In this document: piece by piece, positions 1 through 11,300 of the stretch
How positions within the stretch are numbered: position 1 is the first letter of the stretch
Layout: each line of letters begins with the position of its first letter
Origin: Kangiellaceae bacterium
GTDB lineage: Bacteria > Pseudomonadota > Gammaproteobacteria > Enterobacterales > Kangiellaceae
Reading direction: 5' to 3'
DNA length: 49,311 nucleotides
Assembly (NCBI GenBank): GCA_026196875.1
Contig: JAPHTP010000141.1
Location: forward strand, 1 to 49,311
Position numbers and translations under genes: made by a program
The notes under the pieces: generated by a model
Databases searched by the model: none
What the model was told of the DNA's origin: nothing
Seen by the model: only the letters and a program-made list of their open reading frames with translations

Positions 1-1
1 G

Positions 2-2092
2 CCGGTTGTTCACAATGATAAAGATGCAAAATTTAAACTCGATAAACCGATCTCGCAAATAAAGGAACTCGAACTATCCCATCGAGACTACATAATTGGC
101 TTTGAGTTTACCGCAGTACATTTGGCTGATCCAAGTAGAAATAAATATGCCTATATGATGGAAGGGTTGGATCCTGAATGGAATTACACAGATGCTACAA
201 ACAGGCATGTAAGCGTCACTTACAATAATCTAAAAACCGGAGATTATACATTTCGTGTAAAAGCGGCCAATAAAGATGGAGTTTGGAATGACACAGGTAC
301 TCAAATTGCTATTCGAGTATTACCTGCACCGTGGCTGACTTGGTGGGCATTTACGATATACTTGCTAAGCGCCCTATTGTTGATTCTATTTGTGATTTAT
401 AAACGAACAAGTATTCTTAGACAGCGAGCTATTGAACTTGAGAAAACTGTATCTGCACGAACAACTGAGTTACGGGAAGAAAAACAAAAAGTAGAACAGT
501 TGCTTTCAAGAAAAAATGAAGAGTTCGCCAATGTTTCACATGAATTTCGGACCCCGCTTACACTAATGCTTGGACCCATTTCCCAAGTTTTAAAAACTAA
601 TAAAACTGAAAGTGAAATACGTCGTCTAAATGTAGTGCAGCGCAATGGATATCGACTGCTACGGATGGTGGATCAGCTTTTAAACTTAGAGACCTTTAGA
701 GTTAAGTCTATTACTCAAAAATCTCCGCAGGCTACTGGAAAGATAATTCGTTTACTTTCAGAAGCGTTTAGTGATATAGCTCAAGAGAAGGGTATTTCTG
801 TATCTGTCAAAAATATCTGCGATGTTAATTTCGAGTTTACCACGGACGCCTTCGAAAAAATATTTGTTAACCTGATTTCAAATGCAATCAAGTACACTAA
901 GCCCGGTGGCTCTATAACAATTGAATCGAACAGAACACAAGATAACGAACTACATATTCGAATTAGTGATACCGGAATTGGAATACCCAATGATAAAAAA
1001 GACGTGATTTTTGAACGCTACAATAGAGTGTTAGATGAAAATAGTGAACAAGTTACGGGTGCTGGTATCGGTCTCGCATTAGTTAAGAATCTAGTTGAAG
1101 CGCATCAAGGTAGAATAGAACTTGAAAGTGATTTAGGTAAGGGTACAACTGTTAATGTCTATTTGCCTATCATTGGGGAAGTCGGGGAGATTGATGTGGT
1201 TAATCATAGCAGTGATGAAATTATTGCTATGGAGATGATGAGCTTGACTCATCAGTCGATAACCGAATCAACGGAATCTGCAACTGATATTACTGAAGCT
1301 GATGAGAGTAAGCCTCTAATATTGGTTATTGAAGATAATGATGATATGCGCAACTATATAGTCGAAAGCATTTCATCAAAGTATCGAGTTATAGTCGCAG
1401 AGAACGGTGAAAAAGGTTATGAGCTCGCAAAAGCTGAGGTGCCTGATTTAATAGTCAGTGACATCATGATGCCGGTATTGGACGGTTATCAAGCTACGCA
1501 TAAAATTAGAACAAATGAAGTTACTAGTCATATCCCAATAATATTATTAACCGCGCGGGGCGATAGGGAAAGTCGCTTGAAAGGGTGGTATGAAAAAGCA
1601 GATGAATATTTAACCAAGCCATTCGATGTTGAAGAGTTATTAATAAGAATTCATAACTTACTCGAAATCAGGGATATTATCAGGCAACGGTTTTGTCAAT
1701 TGGTTTTTCCTTTTCAAGATAGAACTGATTCATATCCTCCAATTTCGATTGAGAATAAAGAAAATCAACCTCAAGCAAAGGAATGGCAATTTATTCAGAA
1801 AGTCGAATCTGCTCTAAGTGAAAACTACCAACGTCTAGAACTAAGAAATAGCGAACTTGCTGAAATGGTAGCAATGAGTGAGCGGCAATTTTCTCGGAAA
1901 ATTAAAGCAATAACTAATATCACATGCTCGGAATACATTAAACGTTATCGGCTTGAAAAGGCTAAGGCATTGCTCAAACGACAAGTAGCGCCGAGCAATG
2001 TTTGGATTGATGTTGGGTTTTCTTCTCATAGCCATTTTGGGAAGTGTTTTAAGGCGCAGTATGGATGTACGCCTTCGGAGTATTTGAATTAG
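2..2092 (+). CDS. Hybrid two-component regulator (Y_Y_Y, histidine kinase, receiver, AraC HTH), 5' end outside window
   Basis: The reading frame is open from the left edge, so the N-terminal part (normally a periplasmic beta-propeller) is missing. Visible in order: the end of a Y_Y_Y domain (LSHRDY..., YMMEGLDPEWN); a membrane segment around bases 330-405; a HisKA domain with phosphoacceptor His in VSHEFRTP (codon 539-541); a HATPase domain with NLISNAIKYTKPGG and DTGIGIP; a receiver domain with acidic pocket EDNDD, phosphoacceptor Asp in SDIMMP (codon 1460-1462) and Lys in TKPFD; and a C-terminal AraC-type double HTH ending GFSSHSHFGKCFKAQYG. This architecture is the hybrid two-component sensor that detects a periplasmic ligand and activates transcription itself. 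It converges on the RHS gene. Its target and ligand are unknown. Confidence 0.93.
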   Translation, partial: PVVHNDKDAKFKLDKPISQIKELELSHRDYIIGFEFTAVHLADPSRNKYAYMMEGLDPEWNYTDATNRHVSVTYNNLKTGDYTFRVKAANKDGVWNDTGTQIAIRVLPAPWLTWWAFTIYLLSALLLILFVIYKRTSILRQRAIELEKTVSARTTELREEKQKVEQLLSRKNEEFANVSHEFRTPLTLMLGPISQVLKTNKTESEIRRLNVVQRNGYRLLRMVDQLLNLETFRVKSITQKSPQATGKIIRLLSEAFSDIAQEKGISVSVKNICDVNFEFTTDAFEKIFVNLISNAIKYTKPGGSITIESNRTQDNELHIRISDTGIGIPNDKKDVIFERYNRVLDENSEQVTGAGIGLALVKNLVEAHQGRIELESDLGKGTTVNVYLPIIGEVGEIDVVNHSSDEIIAMEMMSLTHQSITESTESATDITEADESKPLILVIEDNDDMRNYIVESISSKYRVIVAENGEKGYELAKAEVPDLIVSDIMMPVLDGYQATHKIRTNEVTSHIPIILLTARGDRESRLKGWYEKADEYLTKPFDVEELLIRIHNLLEIRDIIRQRFCQLVFPFQDRTDSYPPISIENKENQPQAKEWQFIQKVESALSENYQRLELRNSELAEMVAMSERQFSRKIKAITNITCSEYIKRYRLEKAKALLKRQVAPSNVWIDVGFSSHSHFGKCFKAQYGCTPSEYLN

Positions 2093-2226
2093 TGGCAGCA
2101 TTTAGCTTTCCATAAATCCACTTTAAGAAAAACATCTTACTTGATATGTCGAGACTTATCGCGTGATGATGTTTGCTATGATGGAATAGCAATTTTAGTA
2201 TCATAATCCTCTATACCTGTTAGCAC

Positions 2227-2313
2227 CTACTGTAGCATTGAGGGAAACCTCGAACATAGATCGAGGCTACTTGATTGCAAATTTTTAATGGTTTCAAGAT
2301 CTAACTGGCTCAT
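2227..2313 (-). CDS. 28-aa micro-ORF with ideal ribosome binding site, directly after the RHS gene
   Basis: On the minus strand, AAGGAGGA (2321-2328) sits 8 nt before an ATG at 2311-2313 and opens a 28-codon frame (MSQLDLETIKNLQ...) ending in TAG at 2227-2229. It begins 49 nt past the RHS stop codon, where contact-toxin loci usually carry an immunity gene. The ORF contains a small inverted repeat (CCTCGA / TCGAGG, 2248-2266). The strong RBS suggests real translation. The short length suggests a truncated or degraded gene. No family is recognised. The rest of the 270-base gap between the two convergent large genes (2093-2362) shows no clear terminator. Confidence 0.35.
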   Translation of the reverse strand: MSQLDLETIKNLQSSSLDLCSRFPSMLQ

Positions 2314-2362
2314 TGCGATTTCCTCCTTATCTGGGAATATCTGACTGAGCTAGTTAGATGGG

Positions 2363-5300
2363 TTATTTCACAACGTCGTACGGCTTGACGTTCTTGAGAC
2401 GCTCACGCTTTTCATTCCACCTTTCATTTGCATTCATTCTTTCTTTCAAACGATTAAGCGGGCCATTATTTATGCTTCTTAACTCTGAACGAATCTCACC
2501 TATTCTTTCATGGACCATGCGCCAGTTATTAAATTCTGGAGCTACTACTGTTTCCTGTATATTTTGAGTCACGTTATAGATTTCTCCAATCACCAATTGG
2601 TCAAATGAAAATTCAAGTGTCTCTTTTAGCGCTAACCACACGGCTTGGGGACCAGGTGCTTTCGGTGTAGGAATATTTGCTATAGTCCTATCTTTAACGA
2701 CATCTGCTTTTAATTGAGACATATGGTCTTTTAGCGTTTTTCTCATTTCTTCAAACTTTTTTCTACGAATTTTCTCTAACGGAGTGAGTTCGTTACGCTC
2801 TTTTATGCGGTCTGCTTTTTGTTTTTGTTCTTCTTCAGTAAGAGGATTATCTCTCATAAATTTCCCATGAGTTTTACGTTTCTTTTTGATAGAAGGCTTC
2901 TCTTTATTTGGTGTTTTTTTCGTAGTATTTTTTTCTTTCTGACTATTAATATCGGGAGCCTTGATATCGGGCTTTTTAATTCTGCTCGCAAAGTCATTAC
3001 CATTGTCTTTGATTTCAATTTTGAATCCTTTAGCTTCGAATGTTCCAGAAAAAGACACGTTCGAGGAACCAATGGTAATAGTATTTCCCATAACCGGCTT
3101 TCCTTTCCAGCCTTTATCAATCCTACTCCCGGTAACAACGACATAGCCACTTGGATCCGTCCCTGCAAGAGGGCTATTCATAATATATGAGTACGGGTTC
3201 ATGCTCTGAGAATTACCCGGCTCCTGAATAAATGGGTCAACTGATAGAAATCTTCCCAAGTTATAATCATAAACTCTTCCATTCATGTGAATCAGCTCAG
3301 CATCATCCAAATGCTCATGGTCAGTAAATCCACGTCGTGTACTTAATACCTCATCATCAATAGCTGATAGTTCAAATACTTTTGCTAGTGTCGCCGGGTT
3401 TTCCGGGTCAACTTTTTTCAATGATGCTTTCTTAGGTTTGCCAAAAGGATCGTAACTTTTGTTATCAACCAGAGCGCCGTTACGGTCAGTTACGGTAACT
3501 ACCGATCCCAATCTATCTCGATGAATAAAGTTCACCTTTTCGGTGGTGGAACTGTTCTCAATCGTTTGAGTAAGTACAGCTACATTACCGATATAGTTTT
3601 TATATTCGGTTTTATTTCCTTGAGAAATCTTCTCAAAAATTTTGTCGATATAAATTGTGGTTTCAGTCCCGCTTGGCAAGCCCGTTTTCACTTGTTTGTA
3701 GCGCATGAGATCGGCGTCATAGCTAAATGTGCTAGTGATCCCACTCTTGCTAACGCTTGTTGGTTTGTTGAAGGCATTGTAAACAAGTGATTTGCCATCA
3801 CCGGCGGTTAGGTTTCCGTTGTTGTCATAGTCAAAAGTAGCAGTTCCACCACCATATTCAGACGCCTTGTTTATCTGATATACCGCATTCGGCCCTGCAT
3901 TACCTTTTGAGCTGTCACGACTGATATCACCATACTGATAGGTTGTGGCATAATCGGACTTCAAGGTGATGTTACCTACCGCATCATAGTTGTAATCGAG
4001 TCGATCACTAGTACTATCGTGATAGGATCTTTCCGACCACTTAAGGCGATGTAAATCATCGTAGTGGTAGGTTTCCGATGAAGTTTCTACACCGCCTTGC
4101 GAATTCAGGTACTCCACATACATGCGCTCCAAGTTATCGTATTTATCATAGATATAATCAAGATAGTGACGTTGGAATCCCGCACTTGAAGAAGCGCCGA
4201 TATGAGTTGCTTGTCCAGAAGCTGGATCGAAAGTTGAAATAGTATTGATTAGTCCGTTAGTAGTTTTCCCTTGAGTAATATTTCCAAATGCGTTCATTGC
4301 ATTGACTTCTTGATAGACGTAGTTGTCTGCTGCATTTTTTAGCTTGTTCATATAGCCATCTTGATTATATTCGTAAGCTAGGGTTAGTCCGGTTTTAGGA
4401 TAAGTTAAGCTCTTAATGCGGCCGTAAAATCCATCATAGCCTGTCGATGTTGTATAGGTATCATCTCCTGTGATTGAAACAACCACTTGAGAAGGACGAG
4501 AAAGCTCGTCATAAATAACAATACGGGTCTTATCACCACTGGTACTACTACATAGCAGTCCTTTACCATTTTCACAGGTATCAAATATAAAACTTGCGTC
4601 CAATGTACCATTAACTTCGCGCGATGCTACTCGACCAAGAACATCATAGAAATATTCAATCTTATCTTGATTAGCATCAACTTCAGTTTTGACTTCTCCA
4701 AAGCCAGAATAGGTAAAGTCTTTGCGTCCCATATTAGGATCATCTACCCAACGCTTTTGGCCTAGCGCATTGTAGGTTGCTTTAATCGGATTACTATTCG
4801 CGTCCAGCAAGACGATTGGATTGCCGCTGCCGTCGTAGGCATACTGGGTAATACCGCTCATAGCATCGGTAGTTTGTAATAGTTGTCCGGAGCCGTTGTA
4901 AATACGAGACATGCTTAACTCATTGGCCTGGATATCGGTTGTATAACCTTTGTAGTTATAAATTACAGTTAATCCTGTTGAGTAATTGTCGGTATGTTTT
5001 TCAGCAAGTCTACCTATTTGATCATAGTTCCTGTAATGAGTTCCAATACGGGACGTTAGAGCAGTACTTGAAGATATTGATGGGACTGATTCAAAAATTG
5101 TTTGGCCAAGTCGATTAAGTTCGACCTTTTGAATAATGAGGTTACTTATTTCAAAAGCTTCAATTCGAGTGACCAAAGTTCTCGATAAACGATCTTTGTA
5201 AACCGTTGTATCAGGTGCACCGGCTTGATAATTCGTTACTTTAAATACGGCGTTTTCCACCTCGCAAGATACGCAATCGCTAAATCGAGTATGTACTATC

Positions 5301-8300
5301 GGTTTTCCTGAAGCACTTGTGTCTTCAACTCTGCCAAATGGGTCATAAGTCGTACTAATCTCATTCCCATTGACACCGGTGATTTTTAGAGGTTGTCCAA
5401 ATTTTGGATCTGTTTCAGTGGTAATCACTTGGTTTAGCTGATTGGTGACAGTAAAAGGAAAATAACCATCCGCAGATTGGACTAAACCATCTTTGGAGTA
5501 AGTAGTATCAACAAGACGAGCCGTTTCTCCGGTGGAGCTAGTGGTTACTTTGGTTGGCAATCCATAAGTATTATAGTCAGTATCAACAACTATGGTTTTA
5601 CCACCGCCTTTGGCTGCATTAGGTGTCGTGGTTACAATGTCAGGATTACGATCAGAAGTCCATGTATAGCTGGTAGTGACTTCTTTCTCATTATCAAGTC
5701 CTGCTCCATGTGTAGAATATACAGACCAAGTAGAGTTAAGCTTTTTAGTATTAGCTACGGAACTTGATAATTTCACCCACCAATCCGCATCAACTAGAGA
5801 GTAATCATAATTATTTGTGGTAGTGACTTCCGAAACACCAAACCCAGAATCCAATTTTTTAGTCGAGGTTTTTACATTTCCATAGTTATCAAATAGTGAT
5901 GAATCAACATTCATTAGACGACTAATTGTGCCTGGGTCAATTTCACCCACATAACTCGTTTCGACCGAGTTTAGTGTACGCGTGCCATTAGAGTGTAAAT
6001 CATAAGTTGTGCCTTCAGACTTTGCAGGGAATGTCCACCAAGTACCAGCGCCGGTTGTATCAAAGAAGTGGTAACCCGTTTCTGTTTTACTCAATGGATT
6101 AGTTTCGCAAGTTTCATCATTGTCACTAACCAAACAAGAGTAAGCCGATTCCACTACACCTGCCGTTGGGAAACGTTGATGGAAATTAGTTACACTTCGA
6201 GTACTTTCGATTATGCTGCCATTACTATCAACCTGAGAAGGAGAGTCGATAATAATTGAACGGAATCCCTGGAATCCTCTTCCCTGATTATTGTAGACAG
6301 CTCCGCGATATTGGTAGTTAACATTGTTCAATCCACCCACACCGTTTGATTGTCTAAACTCACTTACCACGTACATGCTAGAACCAAATGAGAATTCCGC
6401 AAAATTATCCGGCGAGGTATCAAGCTGGTCTAACTCATATAAATCAAAATTAGTATCTTGTGCATTAGCCGGTTTTTGCGAGGAAGATAAAGGCAAGTAA
6501 TCCCATTCATTGCGGACACCTAATCCGTCAGTAATACCAATCAACATATCGCGAGGTCGATAGCTGGTTGCGCCAATAGTTGCGTCTATAGTAGAGCCGT
6601 AGTTCTTATTGACATAATGCTGTCCTGTAGCCAGGCCATCAATTTCTGAACCTGGATAACTATCCGGATTCTCCTCCATTTTGCAAAGTTCAGGAAAATC
6701 TTCGTGAGGTAAGCAACCCATTTGGAACACCAGGTCTGGTAACCCTTTTCCAAATCCATCAACCACGCTGGTATGATTTGCAGAACCAATAAATCCGGTT
6801 TCTGTATCAAGGCTAATACTGATATTACCATTAGCATCTTCATTAAAATACATCGCATGCCAACGATAAATACTTTGGTCATACTTAGCTTGAATTGGCG
6901 CAACAATCGTACCTTGCAAAGTATCATTGCGCGTATCGGAATAGATCTCGGCACCACATTTTGGCGTTGACTTGCCTAAGTGGAGCACTCGCACACAACT
7001 CTGCATCAGCATGTCGTCAGGATTGTTACTGGGCATTAATAATTCTGACCGGCCATCACCGTTTATATCCATAACTTTGAAAGCTTCCTGGAATTTTGGC
7101 GCGTATTGGAATACCCAGTTAGTTGGCTCCAAAGGATCTCTTTGTCTGAATCCTCGTGCCGGTAAAATAGATTCAGCTCCTAAGTTAATGGTCTCTCCAA
7201 ATTGACCATTACCCAGATTGAGTTTTAGTAGTAATTCCGTATCCCCGGTTCCATCACCAGCCCAGCCCATAATATCTTGCAGTCCATCGCTATTGGCATC
7301 AAAGAACATGCTAAATTGCGTTTTATCGCCAACAAAAAAGGCTACGTCATGAGCTTCAGTCGTAATTGCGCCTGCGACAACTTTAGTTAAAAGTAATGAT
7401 TGAATGTGAGAATTGGCATGGTCTGGATTACTGTAATTGGTCGCAAGGTCCGGCAGTCCGTCCCCATTCATATCACCGACATAATTTACGCTGAGTCGGC
7501 TTTGCCCTTGCCAACTAGTTCCGTAAGAATAAATTAGCTCTTTATTGTTCTCGGTAAACGGTGCATTTGGATCGGTAGTATTTTTATAAACGGATATTTT
7601 AAACGTTTGATCTTCCCAGCGAGTAACGACTATATCGGTCCAGCCATCACCATTATAGTCACCAGTATTATTGATAAAGTCATCCAGTCCTAGAGAGTCG
7701 TTTTCCATCACAACATCAGTTGATTTCCAGACAGTTTGTCCGTCGATTGTGAAACCTAAATGCAAGCGTTCATTCTCTACTTTCCAGGTATCAGTCGTGC
7801 CATTCATATCAAAGTCGGCATCGATACAAAGAACACTTTTTGTCGTAGAGTTAGGCTTACAAATATCTAGGCTTAATCCATGTTCTTGAGAGTTGCCTTC
7901 TGCATCAACATAACGTGAAGGCCAATCTCTTACACCATCTCCGTTTCTATCTCCATAGGGAACACTGCTTTGAAAATCTGAGGTAATTCCAGAGAAGAGA
8001 GGGTTTCCAGCGTTATCCTCAAGTGATTCAAGTTCGTAAACCGTTTTATTTTCTAACCAATCGAATTTTGTCGGTTCAAAACAATCATTGTTAGAAGTAC
8101 CACAAGCCTTAACGCTTCTTAGAATTGTCCTAGCAGAAGCTAAGCTAGCATCAATAGGAGAAGGATGATTTGTTGAAGCATTAGTAGAGTAATTAAGCGT
8201 CAAGCTACTCACTTGCTCGTTGGCATAGTATGAAGTAATACGGCTCAATAGTTTCGTTTGGCGTAATTTTCCACCTGAAATAAACGAAGTGTTGGTATCT

Positions 8301-11300
8301 AACCTGTCATCTCGATATTCAAGCCTTACTTCACGATCACCTGCTTGATTATCCTCACCAGTGTAAAAAATATTTGTAAGAACAACTTCGCCTTTAGTTG
8401 TACTGGTTTCATACTGATAAAGAATATTGTTCTTACTGTTATTTTTAGATTCACTGGCTAACATCCAAGTTAGCGTATGAGAAAGGCCCACGGGAATAAC
8501 CTTGGCTCCATATCCATTGGTATCAATTCCGTATGTACGAATCCGGCCGCTATTTTCCTCTACCGCAAATGAAGAGTTGCTTTCATTTAGGCTTCCGCTT
8601 TGAGTTACTCGAACAAATGAATCTAGTTCAGTGCGATAAACCGCACCATTTGAACCATAGTCTCCGGAAACAACCATCAATCGTTGACCATCTAAACATA
8701 ATCTGTCGGTCGTCTCATTGAATTTCACGCCATCAGTAAAACCGTCTTGCGCAAAAGTCGCACCACAACGAGAAATACTTGAGCCTGCGGATAGTGACCA
8801 TCCAACACCGGCGATCCCATTGCCACTTCGAGAAGAATAATTTAGCGATACACTAGGTTGCATTCCATTTCTACCTGGAGCAATAGCTAATGGAATTGAA
8901 TAGCTAGCGCTGCCGCCCGAAACTCCCGCTTCACCTGGTGCAGATCCAACCGCTTCATTGGCAGGTACATCTGGGAGAATAATTTCTGCATCAGGAACTT
9001 CTATTGGGCCGTCGATAATACTGATTGAAACTGTTGTAGAAGTTTCGCATGCGTCAGAAGTATTACACGCAGTTACACGATATTCCCAGACTTCGTCTAT
9101 TTCTGTCTTAGCGAAATTGTGGTTATTTCCAATAACTCCATTAACGGTACTCCAGTTTCCATTAACTTGCTTGCGTTCGGATAATGTCCAATCAGTGACA
9201 TTTCCTGTTGCGCTAAAACTGACTGAATACGTTTGGTTAATACGGGCAACATTTTTGTCAATGCTTACTTGAACATCTGAAGGAAGACCTCTCACGTTCA
9301 CAGATGAGGAGATAACGTAATCAGAACACGCCCAATCAAGGGTATTACATCCTCGAACTCTAAAGCTCCAATTCCCATCAACTAAATTGCTATAGGTCGT
9401 TGTTAACTCAGAAACGGGAAGCTGTAAAATAACTGGAGTATCCCATTCACCAGTGTCGAGTTTTTTACTAACTTCATAAAAAGTCGCGATATTAACAGGA
9501 TCAATCCAATCAACTTTAACTTCACCATTTGTACTAGTCGAAGGAACACTTATTGACGTTGGCACACTTGGTTTTGCTCTTACTTCTACAGAAGGTGATG
9601 TTGCATAAGCCGAACACTCCTCCGTTCCGGCAACTGTGTTACAGGCTCTAATTCTAAAAGCATGAATTCCATCTGCAAGATTTGAGAAAGAATGAGTTAA
9701 GAGAGGGCCTGTGTAAGGTGTAGTCCAACTTCCACCGTCACGCTGATGTTGCAGTTGATATTCATCAACTTCGCGATTTAATACAATGTTTGGCGCTGTC
9801 CAGTTAACCGTAACTGAACCATTAGTACTTTGCGTTGTATCTGTCGAAATACTAGCCGGTGTGTTTGGCGCGACTTTAACCGTCAATACATAATCTGCGC
9901 CCCAACCATTACAATTATACTCATTGGTGTTTATCACCGTGCACGTTCTGGCTTGATAGGTATAGGTTCCCGGAGTTCGCGTTAGCGTGAATTGATTGCC
10001 GGTTAAAGTAGTGTCTTGCTTGGTAATGATATCGACATTATTTTCACGGACATCTAAGCGATCTCCTACGCCCCCTACAGTTAAAGTAAAGGTTTCTCTT
10101 GAAGGATTGTCACCAGAAATATTTGAAGGTAGTGAAACAACAATTTTGGTTGTCTCTCCTATATAGCATCCACCATCGTTACATGCGCTAATTCGCAGGT
10201 CGTAACTGCCTAGGTAGTAGATAGCAGAATAAGTTAATGTGCCATTATCTTGTCTTTCTTCCCAGTCGTTACTCGTTGTATTAAATTCCTCCAATTTATA
10301 AGTTTTAGCGCTGGTTACTTCATTCCATTTCAGAGTGATCGAAGTTGAGTTTCCTGAAGATGTGAAGTTTGTATCAGTAAAACTCGGCGCTTCAGCTGGC
10401 GCATCTTCAGTAATTACTTGGGAAACAATTCCTGAGTCGGTACAAGCTGCTAAAGTATTACAAGCACGAGAATAGTATTCCCATGTTTCTCCTCCAACTG
10501 GCTTACTCTCCGTATAACTCCCACTACTGTCAGTCGAAACTGGCTGCCAATTATTGGCACCTTGTTTATTCTCGTATAGGGTCCAACTGGTGACAGTGCC
10601 TGAAGCTGAATAGGTAACAGTGTAATTTTCATTTTTGGCGACAGCCAAACCGGTTGCTGTTACCACATTTGTAGGCGGTAAAGTAATAGCTACGACTGAG
10701 GATGTTCGATAGTTAGAACAAGCAAAATCCTCAGTGTTACAAGCTCTAACTCTGAATTCCCAGTTGCCGTTAGTGAGTCCCGAAATAGTTGTACTCGTTG
10801 ACGAAACTTGCGTATTAGTTGCTGGCCAGGAACTGCCAACTAGTTTTTGTTGAACTTGATAATAAGTAGCGTTCGTCGCACTAGGCCAACTCACATTAAT
10901 GGTTCCATCAGTATCACTTCCTGGAACGGTGATTGTGGCCGGTGTTGTAGCCGGCGTATAAGATTTAATTTCTGTAGATGTTACATATGCTGAACACTCT
11001 TCTGTTCCCGCTACAGTGTTACAAGCACGCACACGGTAACGATGAGTTCCGTCCGCTAAATTTGATTCAGAATAGGTGAGTAGTGCTCCGGTATATTTCG
11101 TACTCCATGTGCCGCTGTTGAGTTGATGCTGTAATTCATATTCATCAACTTCTCTATTAGTCGTTGCTGAAGGTGCTGTCCAGTTAATGGTCGCACTAGC
11201 ATCGGTTACTTGAGTTGAGTCACTGCTGATTGAAGCCGGCGTATTCGGTTTGCCTTTAACCGTTAAAGCGAATTCGGCACCCCAGCCGTTACAGTTGTAC

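Noticed and set aside
2819-3190. Plus-strand ORF of 123 codons inside the RHS gene, and many similar ones to 13 kb
   Set aside because: Antisense shadows of the large minus-strand ORF; no ribosome binding sites and no protein-like features.
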